Origin: an uncultured Catenibacterium sp.
GTDB lineage: Bacteria > Bacillota_I > Bacilli_A > Erysipelotrichales > Coprobacillaceae
Length of the DNA: 5,433 bases
Assembly (NCBI GenBank): GCA_900540685.1
Contig: UQGS01000082.1
Location: 1-5,433 of the forward strand
Reading direction: 5' to 3'
The position numbers were made by a program, and so were the translations under genes. The notes beneath the pieces were generated by a model, which worked only from the letters and a program-made list of their open reading frames with translations, did not search any database and was not told the DNA's origin. Positions 1 through 5,027 of the stretch are shown piece after piece; within the stretch, counting starts at the first letter, position 1; each line of letters opens with the position of its first letter.

Positions 1-51
1 CCCCGACCGATCGGTTAACAGCCGATTGCTCTACCGCTGAGCTATTCAAGC
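1..51 (-). tRNA. tRNA-Asn (anticodon GUU), partial at window edge
   Basis: Read on the minus strand, the 5' two thirds of a tRNA is visible. It has a 7-nt acceptor strand GCTTGAA, TA at positions 8-9, D-stem GCTC/GAGC closing loop AGCGGTA, and anticodon stem ATCGG/CCGAT closing loop CTGTTAA. The anticodon is GTT at 17-19, so it decodes Asn codons. The variable loop CGGTC and the first GGGG of the T stem reach base 1. The rest of the T arm and the 3' acceptor strand lie outside the window. The 5' end is set by the spacing to the D stem. Confidence 0.93.
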
Positions 52-69
52 ACTTCAGAATGCTTGTTT

Positions 70-98
70 ATATTACCATGCAGATTACCCTTTTGCAA
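70..98 (-). promoter_or_regulatory. Sigma-A promoter of tRNA-Asn
   Basis: On the minus strand, -35 TTGCAA (93-98) and -10 TAATAT (70-75) are separated by exactly 17 nt. A TGG directly before the -10 makes it an extended -10. The predicted start is near 63, leaving a leader of about 12 nt before the tRNA at 51, as is typical of tRNA transcription units. Confidence 0.7.
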
Positions 99-127
99 CC
101 CTTTTTTTGAAAAAAATGCATTTTTTT
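99..127 (-). promoter_or_regulatory. A/T-tract UP element upstream of the tRNA promoter
   Basis: Directly upstream of the -35, reading on the minus strand toward it, are A7 TGCA T7 C A7 GGG. A distal T-tract followed by a proximal A-tract just before the -35 matches the layout of UP elements bound by the RNA polymerase alpha C-terminal domains at rRNA and tRNA promoters. Bases 110-127 form a perfect 18-bp palindrome. A further T7 at 131-137 continues a spacing of about 10 bp between tracts, which would bend the DNA. Confidence 0.45.
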
Positions 128-160
128 GTCTTTTTTTATTTAGTTTAGCTGTTTTAAGGC

Positions 161-191
161 AAAAAAAAAAGATTTTGCTAGGCAAAATCTT
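161..191 (-). terminator. Rho-independent terminator of the MIF-like tautomerase gene
   Basis: On the minus strand, a perfect 10-bp stem AAGATTTTGC (191-182) / GCAAAATCTT (178-169) has a 3-nt loop CTA and is followed by T8 (168-161). The stem starts with the last two bases of the TAA stop codon, so the coding region and the terminator overlap. It separates the tautomerase transcript from the tRNA promoter downstream. Confidence 0.9.
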
Positions 192-531
192 ATTCGTAGA
201 TACCACCATGACCCCATTTTTCAAATTCAGAGATAGTAACATACTGATTTGAAGCAGGAATCTTTGTAATTTTTACTAAAGCTTTAGTCAGTTCAGCAAC
301 AAACTGTTCCTTCTGTTCATCTGTATAATGACCTTTTAAGTATAATGTGATCATCATACAATTTACTTCCTGGCCTTTAAAATAAATTAACTGATTATCT
401 TCAATATGAATCATGAATGTATCTACTGATTCACCAGGAAACATTGTAATTAACTTTCCTACAGTAGTTTTTAATTCAACTTCCTGAGAAAGAGTCAATG
501 TCTTGTTTGTACGTAACGCTAAATATGGCAT
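190..531 (-). CDS. MIF-like tautomerase (macrophage migration inhibitory factor family)
   Basis: A 113-residue protein, the usual MIF length (human MIF is 115 with Met). It begins MPYLALRTN, so removal of Met exposes the N-terminal Pro that acts as catalytic base in the tautomerase superfamily. The middle segment IHIEDNQLIYFKG aligns with the MIF strand and turn before the active site, and a Tyr at 97 fits MIF Tyr95. Two departures stand out. The position of MIF Lys32 appears to be Glu34, and the CxxC motif is reduced to Cys58-Met-Met-Ile. The family forms trimers that ketonise phenylpyruvate-like enols; the natural bacterial substrate is usually unknown. An AAGGAG (540-545) 8 nt before ATG supports this start. 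The gene ends in its own terminator and lies downstream of the HAD gene with 75 bp between, probably transcribed separately. Family call is firm, activity is not. Confidence 0.85.
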   Translation of the reverse strand: MPYLALRTNKTLTLSQEVELKTTVGKLITMFPGESVDTFMIHIEDNQLIYFKGQEVNCMMITLYLKGHYTDEQKEQFVAELTKALVKITKIPASNQYVTISEFEKWGHGGIYE

Positions 532-565
532 AGTTCATTCTCCTTTACAATTCATGCTATACCAT

Positions 566-594
566 ATTATACAACTTTTTCTACAGTTTTACTA
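566..594 (-). promoter_or_regulatory. Probable promoter of the MIF-like gene
   Basis: A perfect TATAAT (566-571, minus strand) lies 20 nt before the ribosome binding site. The -35 at 17-nt spacing (589-594, TAGTAA) is poor, so the call rests on the -10 and its position. No terminator hairpin is visible between the HAD gene and this point, so read-through from upstream is also possible. Confidence 0.4.
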
Positions 595-606
595 TATTTA
601 TGACTT

Positions 607-1380
607 TTATATTAAATTATGATCTAAACAGTAGTGATACACACCATCCTCAGCCACTGATAAACATATATCATCCGCAATAGCCTTCACATTATCTGTC
701 GCATTACCCATCGCAACACCTGTTCCTACTGCTTCTAACATCTCTATATCATTTGTCCCATCACCAAAGGCGATTGCTTCATCAGGTGTAAAATGATAAT
801 ACTCTAATACTTTATGTATACCATTACCCTTTCCACCACCTGCCGGAATAATATCCACTGCTCTATTCCACCAAGCTGTAATTTGTGCACCTTCTACACC
901 TTTCATTAAAGCCTCATGTTCATTCTCATATCCACCACACATGATCTGATAGATATCTTCATTCACAAATGCATCAAAATCTTCTGCTACATTCACTTTC
1001 TGTTTAGAGAATGCATAATAATCATCCAAGTCTTGATCTGTGCCATTGGCTTTACTATCATCTTTACTTGCAAGAGACACAGACCTATTAATAGAAGATG
1101 CATTATCTATAATTCTTAATACGTCTTTATGTGGGATTGGATGACTATATAAAACATGTCCTTCCTTATCAAAACAATAAGACCCATTAAAAGAAAGTAT
1201 GGCATCAAATGTCACTCCTTCAAAAGTAGGTACACTTAAAGGATGTCTCCCTGTCGCAATACATATCTTTATATTATTAGCCTGTAATCTCTGCAAAGTT
1301 TCTATAGTAATATCGGAAACACTACGTGTTTCCATATTACTTAAAGTTCCATCAATATCAAAAAATGCAATCTTAATCAT
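607..1380 (-). CDS. Cof-type HAD-IIB family hydrolase (sugar-phosphate or nucleotide phosphatase-like)
   Basis: A 257-residue protein with all four HAD motifs. Motif I is DIDGT, with nucleophile Asp8 and acid/base Asp10. Motif II is Thr43 in IATGR. Motif III is Lys184 in GGGKGNG. Motif IV is GDGTND, with Asp207 and Asp211 as Mg2+ ligands. The long insert between motifs II and III (about residues 75-180) is the C2B cap of subfamily IIB (Cof/YbiV/YidA type). These are cytosolic, Mg-dependent phosphatases acting on sugar phosphates, FMN, PLP or similar metabolites; sequence alone does not give the substrate. Length is normal for the family (250-290). GGAGG (1388-1392) 7 nt before ATG supports the start. 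The gene follows the dehydrogenase gene on the same strand, but a terminator lies between them, so the two are at most partly co-transcribed. No defects are seen. Confidence 0.93.
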   Translation of the reverse strand: MIKIAFFDIDGTLSNMETRSVSDITIETLQRLQANNIKICIATGRHPLSVPTFEGVTFDAILSFNGSYCFDKEGHVLYSHPIPHKDVLRIIDNASSINRSVSLASKDDSKANGTDQDLDDYYAFSKQKVNVAEDFDAFVNEDIYQIMCGGYENEHEALMKGVEGAQITAWWNRAVDIIPAGGGKGNGIHKVLEYYHFTPDEAIAFGDGTNDIEMLEAVGTGVAMGNATDNVKAIADDICLSVAEDGVYHYCLDHNLI

Positions 1381-1400
1381 ATCAATTCCTCCACGAGTTT

Positions 1401-1409
1401 ATTCTAACA
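1401..1409 (-). promoter_or_regulatory. Possible extended -10 promoter of the HAD hydrolase gene
   Basis: On the minus strand, TGT-TAGAAT fits an extended -10 with one mismatch in the hexamer. It lies between the dehydrogenase terminator and the HAD start. No -35 is recognisable, and the predicted start near 1394 leaves almost no leader before the GGAGG. Weak call. Confidence 0.3.
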
Positions 1410-1410
1410 T

Positions 1411-1434
1411 AAAAAGAGAGGATTACCCTCTCTT
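1411..1434 (-). terminator. Rho-independent terminator of the dehydrogenase gene
   Basis: On the minus strand, an 8-bp perfect stem AAGAGAGG (1434-1427) / CCTCTCTT (1421-1414) closes a 5-nt loop GTAAT and is followed by TTT. With the stem end this gives five T in a row. As at the tautomerase gene, the stem begins with the last two bases of the TAA stop codon. The short T run suggests that some read-through into the HAD gene is possible. Confidence 0.75.
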
Positions 1435-2383
1435 AGTCTAACTGTTGACAGAAATCTTTCAGAACTTTATATGATTCTTCTAGTGCTTTCTGCTCATCTT
1501 CTTTCATATTGATTTCTACGATTTCCTTAGCACCTGTTTTGTCAATAATAGTAGGAACACTTAAGAAGATATCATTCATACCATACTGCCCATCTAAATG
1601 TACAGATACTGGATAGATTCTATTTTCATTAAAGAGAATAGATTTCACAATGGCAGTTGTTGCAGCCGCAATACCATAACATGTATTACCTTTACGGTTA
1701 AAAATCTGCCATCCATCTTCAATAACAGCATGTCTTAATGTTTCCTTAGTGGCATCCTTAGTACGTTCTGCATTATCTTTTAATACATCTTCTACACTCT
1801 TACCACCAATAGTGGCACTAGACCATGTGACCATTTCTGAATCACCATGTTCACCACATACATAAGCTGATACACTCTTTGCATCTAAATGATACATATC
1901 AGCTAAACGACAAGATAATCTTGCACTATCAAGAGTTGTACCACTACCAATTACCTGGTTCTTTGGTAAACCTGATTCCTTCCAAGTAATATAACTCATA
2001 ATATCTACTGGGTTAGATACAACAATAAAGATACCATTAAATCCTGAAGCCATTGTAGAATTGACAATAGACTTAATAATCTTAATACTTGGTGCTAACA
2101 TCTGTAAGCGGTCATGAGAATCTTTAGGCATTGGTGCTGATGCTGTAATGATGACTACATCCGCATCCTTACAATCAGAATAATCCCCTGCTTTTACTTT
2201 AATATTTCTATTCATGAAGTAAACTGACTGCTGCATATCTAATGCTTCACCATATGCTTTTTCTTTATTAATATCAATTAACACAATTTCTTCACAAAGT
2301 CCCTGATTAATAATTGAATAGGCAGTAGTAGCACCTACGTTACCTAAACCAACAATAACTACTTTAGAATCCTTAAAACTCAT
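1433..2383 (-). CDS. ldh: L-lactate dehydrogenase family / L-2-hydroxyacid dehydrogenase
   Basis: A 316-residue NAD-dependent dehydrogenase. The Rossmann motif GLGNVG lies at 12-17, and Asp37 at the end of the second strand favours NAD over NADP. Catalytic residues are visible: Asp152 and Arg155 (TLDSARL), the His179 proton shuttle in GEHGDSE, and SNPVD at 123-127. In fermentation it would reduce pyruvate to L-lactate and regenerate NAD+ in the cytosol. The substrate-specificity loop (about 82-92, ending at Arg92) lacks the usual NQKPGETR pattern of lactate dehydrogenases and is one residue longer. The enzyme may therefore resemble L-2-hydroxyisocaproate dehydrogenase and take another 2-oxoacid. 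AAGGAGG (2394-2400) lies 10 nt before ATG. The gene has its own promoter and terminator, is divergent from the methyltransferase gene, and has a possible redox operator over its promoter. Family call certain; lactate as main substrate likely but open. Confidence 0.88.
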   Translation of the reverse strand: MSFKDSKVVIVGLGNVGATTAYSIINQGLCEEIVLIDINKEKAYGEALDMQQSVYFMNRNIKVKAGDYSDCKDADVVIITASAPMPKDSHDRLQMLAPSIKIIKSIVNSTMASGFNGIFIVVSNPVDIMSYITWKESGLPKNQVIGSGTTLDSARLSCRLADMYHLDAKSVSAYVCGEHGDSEMVTWSSATIGGKSVEDVLKDNAERTKDATKETLRHAVIEDGWQIFNRKGNTCYGIAAATTAIVKSILFNENRIYPVSVHLDGQYGMNDIFLSVPTIIDKTGAKEIVEINMKEDEQKALEESYKVLKDFCQQLD

Positions 2384-2403
2384 TTTAGTTTTTCCTCCTT
2401 GAA

Positions 2404-2423
2404 TTGTTAATATTGTAGCACAA
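2404..2423. promoter_or_regulatory. Rex-like imperfect dyad over the dehydrogenase promoter
   Basis: The plus strand reads TTGTTAATATTGTAGCACAA. The left arm TTGTTAA equals a half-site of the clostridial Rex motif. The right arm ends in CACAA, as in the Bacillus version (TTCACAA). The spacer between the 7-mers is 6 nt rather than the usual 4, so the match is imperfect. It covers the -10 and start region of the dehydrogenase gene, where a redox repressor would block transcription. Rex control of ldh is known in several Bacillota. Confidence 0.25.
2412..2420 (-). promoter_or_regulatory. Extended -10 promoter of the dehydrogenase gene
   Basis: On the minus strand, TGC-TACAAT fits an extended -10 with one hexamer mismatch. 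The sequence at 17-nt spacing (2435-2440, TACATT) is a poor -35 and overlaps the -10 of the divergent methyltransferase gene. The predicted start near 2405 lies just before the AAGGAGG, giving a short leader. Confidence 0.5.
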
Positions 2424-2438
2424 CTGTCCTATCAAATG

Positions 2439-2444
2439 TATAAT
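2439..2444 (+). promoter_or_regulatory. -10 element of the methyltransferase gene promoter
   Basis: A consensus TATAAT on the plus strand puts the start near 2451, about 15 nt before ATG 2466 and just ahead of its ribosome binding site. No good -35 lies at 17 nt. An in-frame ATG at 2436 lies upstream of this start, so the promoter also argues against the longer reading of the gene. Confidence 0.5.
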
Positions 2445-2465
2445 AATGACCAAGAGAGGTTAAAT

Positions 2466-3668
2466 ATGAAAACAAAAGTACTATTAAAAAAAGGTGAAGG
2501 CCGTACTATTAATGCAGGCGGTTTATGGATTTATGACAATGAAATCAAGGAGATACATGGACATTTCAAGAATGGGGATATTGTAGATGTTTATGCCCAT
2601 AATGAGTATCCATTAGGTAGAGGTTATATTAATCAGAATTCTAAGATTAGAATTCGTTTAATGACTAGAAATATTGATCAGGAGATTGATTCTGATTTCT
2701 TACGTATGAGATTACAGAATGCCTGGGATTATCGTAAGAAGACAGTAGATACATCTAGTTGTCGTATTGTGTTTGGAGATGCTGATTTCTTACCAGGTTT
2801 AGTGATTGATAAGTTTGAAGATGTATTAGTTGTACAGTCTCTTGCATTAGGTATTGATGCCTTTAAGGAAGAGATTGTAGAACTTATGAAGGATATTCTA
2901 CTACAGGATGGCATTACTATTAGAGGTGTATATGAACGTAGTGATGCCAAGGAACGTACTAAGGAAGGTATGGAAAGAGTTAAAGGGTTTATTGGTGAAC
3001 CTTTTGATCCTCATATTGATATAGTAGAGAATGGTGTTAAGTATCATATTGATGTGGCAGAAGGACAGAAAACTGGTTTCTTCCTTGATCAGAAATATAA
3101 TAGACTTGCGATACAGAAATTATGTAAAGATGCTAAGGTATTAGACTGTTTTACTTATATTGGTACTTTTGCACTCAATGCTGGTATTGCAGGAGCTCAA
3201 AGTGTTTTAGGTGTGGATGCATCTCAGTTTGCGGTAGATCTTGCGAATGAAAATTCTAAGTTTAATGGTTTAGAAGATACTGTTAAGTTTGAGTGTCATG
3301 ATGTATTTGATTTCTTACCAGAATTAGAGGCTCAGGGAGAGTTATTTGATATGGTCATATTAGATCCCCCTGCTTTCACAAAGTCTCGTGCATCTATTAA
3401 GAATGCGATTAAAGGCTATCGTGAGATCAATATGAGAGGTATGAAATTAGTAAAAGATGGTGGATATCTGGCTACATGTTCATGTTCTCATTTTATGGAC
3501 TATGATACATTTACTAAAACTATTGGACAGGCTGCAAAACTTGTACATAAGAGATTAAGACAGGTAGAGTTTAGAACACAGGCTGCAGATCATCCTATTT
3601 TATGGAATGGTGATGAGAATAGCTATTACTTGAAGTTCTATATCTTCCAGGTTGTAGATGAAAAGTAA
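2466..3668 (+). CDS. rlmI: RlmI-type class I SAM-dependent 23S rRNA (cytosine-5) methyltransferase
   Basis: A 400-residue protein with the RlmI layout. An N-terminal PUA RNA-binding domain (about 1-75; LLKKGEGRTINAGGLWIYDN) is followed by a linker domain and a Rossmann methyltransferase domain (about 185-400). Visible motifs are QKTGFFLDQ at 201-209, SAM-binding VLDCFTYIGTF from 225, acidic GVD at 249-251, motif IV DPPAF at 300-304, and TCSCS at 337-341 with Cys338 and Cys340 as the candidate catalytic nucleophile. E. coli RlmI makes m5C1962 in 23S rRNA; the same role here is inferred from family. ATG 2466 is chosen over the in-frame 2436 because GAGAGG (2454-2459) sits 6 nt before it, the -10 lies at 2439, and the PUA domain begins here. 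Its last eight codons fall in a direct repeat found again at 5041. No terminator follows, so transcription may run into the kinase gene. Confidence 0.92.
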   Translation: MKTKVLLKKGEGRTINAGGLWIYDNEIKEIHGHFKNGDIVDVYAHNEYPLGRGYINQNSKIRIRLMTRNIDQEIDSDFLRMRLQNAWDYRKKTVDTSSCRIVFGDADFLPGLVIDKFEDVLVVQSLALGIDAFKEEIVELMKDILLQDGITIRGVYERSDAKERTKEGMERVKGFIGEPFDPHIDIVENGVKYHIDVAEGQKTGFFLDQKYNRLAIQKLCKDAKVLDCFTYIGTFALNAGIAGAQSVLGVDASQFAVDLANENSKFNGLEDTVKFECHDVFDFLPELEAQGELFDMVILDPPAFTKSRASIKNAIKGYREINMRGMKLVKDGGYLATCSCSHFMDYDTFTKTIGQAAKLVHKRLRQVEFRTQAADHPILWNGDENSYYLKFYIFQVVDEK

Positions 3669-3696
3669 TGAATGGAAAACGGTAATACTTGATTTA
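3645..3696 (+). repeat. Left copy of a ~52-bp direct repeat (3' end of rlmI)
   Basis: Begins TTCCAGGTTGT and ends GTAATACTTGATTTA. It differs from the right copy at 5041-5091 by two substitutions and one 1-nt indel (49 of 52 columns identical). It covers the final codons of rlmI (FQVVDEK, stop) plus 28 bp beyond. Within it, TTCCA (3645-3649) and TGGAA (3673-3677) form short inverted arms. The layout resembles the attL/attR pair of an element inserted at a gene's 3' end. Confidence 0.9.
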
Positions 3697-3729
3697 TTTA
3701 CAGAAAATCGGAATTTGTGGAGGATTGGT

Positions 3730-4224
3730 ATGAAAACACTGTATTTGATTGGCGGTACAATGGGTGTTGGCAAAACAACAATCAGCAGACAGTTAAAAAA
3801 AGACTTGCACAACAGTGTTTTTTTGGACGGTGACTGGTGTTGGGATGCCGATCCGTTTCAGGTAACGGAAGAAACAAAAGAAATGGTCATGCGCAATATT
3901 TGCTTTCTGTTGAACAACTTTCTTCGTTGCACCGCTTACGATAACATTATTCTTTGCTGGGTCATGCATGAGCAATACATCATCGATAGCATAATCAATG
4001 AGTTGGACACAAGCGCTTGCAGAGTCATAAAAATATCCTTGATGACGGACGAAACAAATCTGAGAAATCGGTTGTCATCCGATATTGCTTGCGGACTCCG
4101 CACTGCCGATGTCATTGACAGAAGCGTCGGAAGGATTCGTATGTATCAGGTACTTGATACCGTAAAAATTGATACAAGCAATAAAACCGTTCGTGAAATT
4201 GCAGATGAGATTCTGAAACTTTAA
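3730..4224 (+). CDS. P-loop kinase-like AAA family ATPase, substrate unknown
   Basis: A 164-residue small P-loop protein. The Walker A motif GTMGVGKT is at 9-16 right after strand 1, as in the nucleotide/shikimate/chloramphenicol-phosphotransferase group. FLDGDWCW (31-38) offers acidic residues where such kinases bind substrate and Mg2+. The Arg-rich stretch 112-135 (RNRL, GLRT, DRSVGR) fits a lid that closes over ATP. Related proteins are common in Clostridia, annotated only as AAA family ATPase or nucleotide kinase. ATG 3730 is chosen because GGAGG (3719-3723) lies 6 nt upstream and the P-loop then sits at the usual distance from the N-terminus. The frame stays open back to ATG 3658, inside the rlmI tail, but those 24 extra residues are unlike the family. 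Codons are more G+C rich than in rlmI, suggesting transfer. It lies 61 bp after rlmI with no terminator between. The substrate cannot be read from sequence. Confidence 0.8.
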   Translation: MKTLYLIGGTMGVGKTTISRQLKKDLHNSVFLDGDWCWDADPFQVTEETKEMVMRNICFLLNNFLRCTAYDNIILCWVMHEQYIIDSIINELDTSACRVIKISLMTDETNLRNRLSSDIACGLRTADVIDRSVGRIRMYQVLDTVKIDTSNKTVREIADEILKL

Positions 4225-4230
4225 TACTGA

Positions 4231-4245
4231 CAAATTCCAGTTTGT
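4231..4245 (+). repeat. Short third match to the left edge of the direct repeat
   Basis: CAAATTCCAGTTTGT lies 6 bp after the kinase stop and matches the start of the right repeat copy with its flank (5037-5051) at 14 of 15 positions. It does not extend further right. It also contains a small inverted repeat ACAAA/TTTGT. It may be an old recombination edge or chance. Confidence 0.3.
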
Positions 4246-4292
4246 ATAACAGGAAAATTTAAATTTAACGCTTGAAAAAAGGAGAAATAAAC

Positions 4293-4478
4293 ATGGCAAA
4301 GAAAGAAGAAAGATTTGAAGTTACATTTAGAGACGGAAGTCAGCTTAAGGATGAAGGAGTTCGCCAAATCCTTGTAGATAAGGAGACTGGGGTTAACTAT
4401 CTTTGTTGGAAATCTGGATATGGAGCGGCTATTACACCTCTTCTGGATTCAGAAGGAAAAGTCATAGTTACAAAGTAA
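4293..4478 (+). CDS. DUF6440-type small protein of unknown function
   Basis: A 61-residue soluble protein with no signal peptide, membrane segment or cysteine cluster (one Cys, at 38). It begins MAKKEERFEV and carries DKETGVNYL (29-37) and SGYGAAITPLLDSEGK (41-56), a pattern I recognise from the DUF6440 family of short Bacillota proteins. These look like a small beta-rich fold; no activity is established. ATG 4293 is chosen over the in-frame 4272 because AAAGGAG (4278-4284) lies between the two, 8 nt before 4293. The gene lies 68 bp after the kinase gene and 24 bp before the flavoprotein gene, so it probably forms an operon with the latter. A TATAAC at 4245-4250 might serve as -10, but no fitting -35 is seen. 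Family call fairly sure, function unknown. Confidence 0.75.
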   Translation: MAKKEERFEVTFRDGSQLKDEGVRQILVDKETGVNYLCWKSGYGAAITPLLDSEGKVIVTK

Positions 4479-4502
4479 AATCGAAAGTTGGAGGATACAC
4501 GC

Positions 4503-5027
4503 ATGAAAATTGTAATCATTAATGGAAGTGCCAGAAAAGGAAATACGCTGGCAGCAATCAATGCATTTATAAAAGGAGCGTCAGAAAAGAATAAAATTGA
4601 AATCATTGAACCCGACAAACTCAACATTGCACCATGCAAGGGATGTGGTGTCTGTCAATGCTCTAAGGGATGCGTCGATAAGGATGATACAAATCCTACA
4701 ATTGATAAAATTGCTGCCGCAGATATGATTCTTTTTGCTACACCAGTTTATTGGTGGGGAATGTCAGCACAATTGAAACTTATCATTGATAAGTGCTACT
4801 GCCGTGGATTGCAGTTAAAAAACAAAAAAGTTGGCACAATTGTTGTAGGTGGTTCTCCCGTAGGCAGTATCCAGTATGAGCTGATTGATAAGCAGTTTGA
4901 CTGTATGGCAAAATATCTTTCATGGGATATGCTTTTCAAAAAATCATATTACGCAACAGCCAGAGATGAACTTGAAAAAAATAAGGATTCCATGAACGAA
5001 CTTGAGTGGATCGGAAAAAATTTATAA
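4503..5027 (+). CDS. Flavodoxin-fold NAD(P)H-dependent FMN reductase / iron-sulfur flavoprotein
   Basis: A 174-residue cytosolic oxidoreductase of the NADPH-dependent FMN reductase/flavodoxin family. The FMN phosphate loop is NGSARKGNT (7-15) after strand KIVII, and TPVYWWGMSAQLK (80-92) is the second FMN-contacting loop. Cysteines 45, 48, 51 and 57 give CX2CX2CX5C, the compact motif that holds a 4Fe-4S cluster in archaeal Isf proteins; Cys53 is an extra. It probably moves electrons from NAD(P)H, ferredoxin or a like donor to an unknown acceptor such as a quinone or nitro/azo compound. ATG 4503 is chosen because GGAGG (4490-4494) lies 8 nt upstream; an in-frame TTG at 4488 has no such site. 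Length is slightly short for the family but the C-terminus looks natural (WIGKNL). The right direct repeat begins 13 bp after the stop, so this is the last cargo gene. No terminator hairpin follows. Confidence 0.88.
   Translation: MKIVIINGSARKGNTLAAINAFIKGASEKNKIEIIEPDKLNIAPCKGCGVCQCSKGCVDKDDTNPTIDKIAAADMILFATPVYWWGMSAQLKLIIDKCYCRGLQLKNKKVGTIVVGGSPVGSIQYELIDKQFDCMAKYLSWDMLFKKSYYATARDELEKNKDSMNELEWIGKNL

Noticed and set aside
64..252. Short open frames on both strands (42-242 minus, 64-252 plus) across the tRNA promoter region
   Set aside because: They consist of A/T-tract translation (Lys and Phe runs), lack ribosome binding sites, and overlap the promoter, the terminator and the tautomerase gene.
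916..1441. Plus-strand open frames opposite the HAD gene (916-1119, 1199-1441)
   Set aside because: Antisense shadows of a gene with complete HAD motifs; no ribosome binding sites or recognisable domains.
2436..2465. Ten extra N-terminal codons for the methyltransferase from ATG 2436
   Set aside because: This ATG lies upstream of the predicted transcription start, directly before the -10 TATAAT, and has no ribosome binding site; ATG 2466 has GAGAGG 6 nt upstream and starts the PUA domain.
3658..3729. Longer kinase reading from ATG 3658
   Set aside because: The extra 24 residues come from the rlmI repeat and spacer, have no family resemblance, and a strong GGAGG serves ATG 3730.
4225..4270. 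Terminator after the kinase gene (ACAAA/TTTGT hairpin)
   Set aside because: The stem is only 5 bp and no T-run follows, so termination there is not supported.
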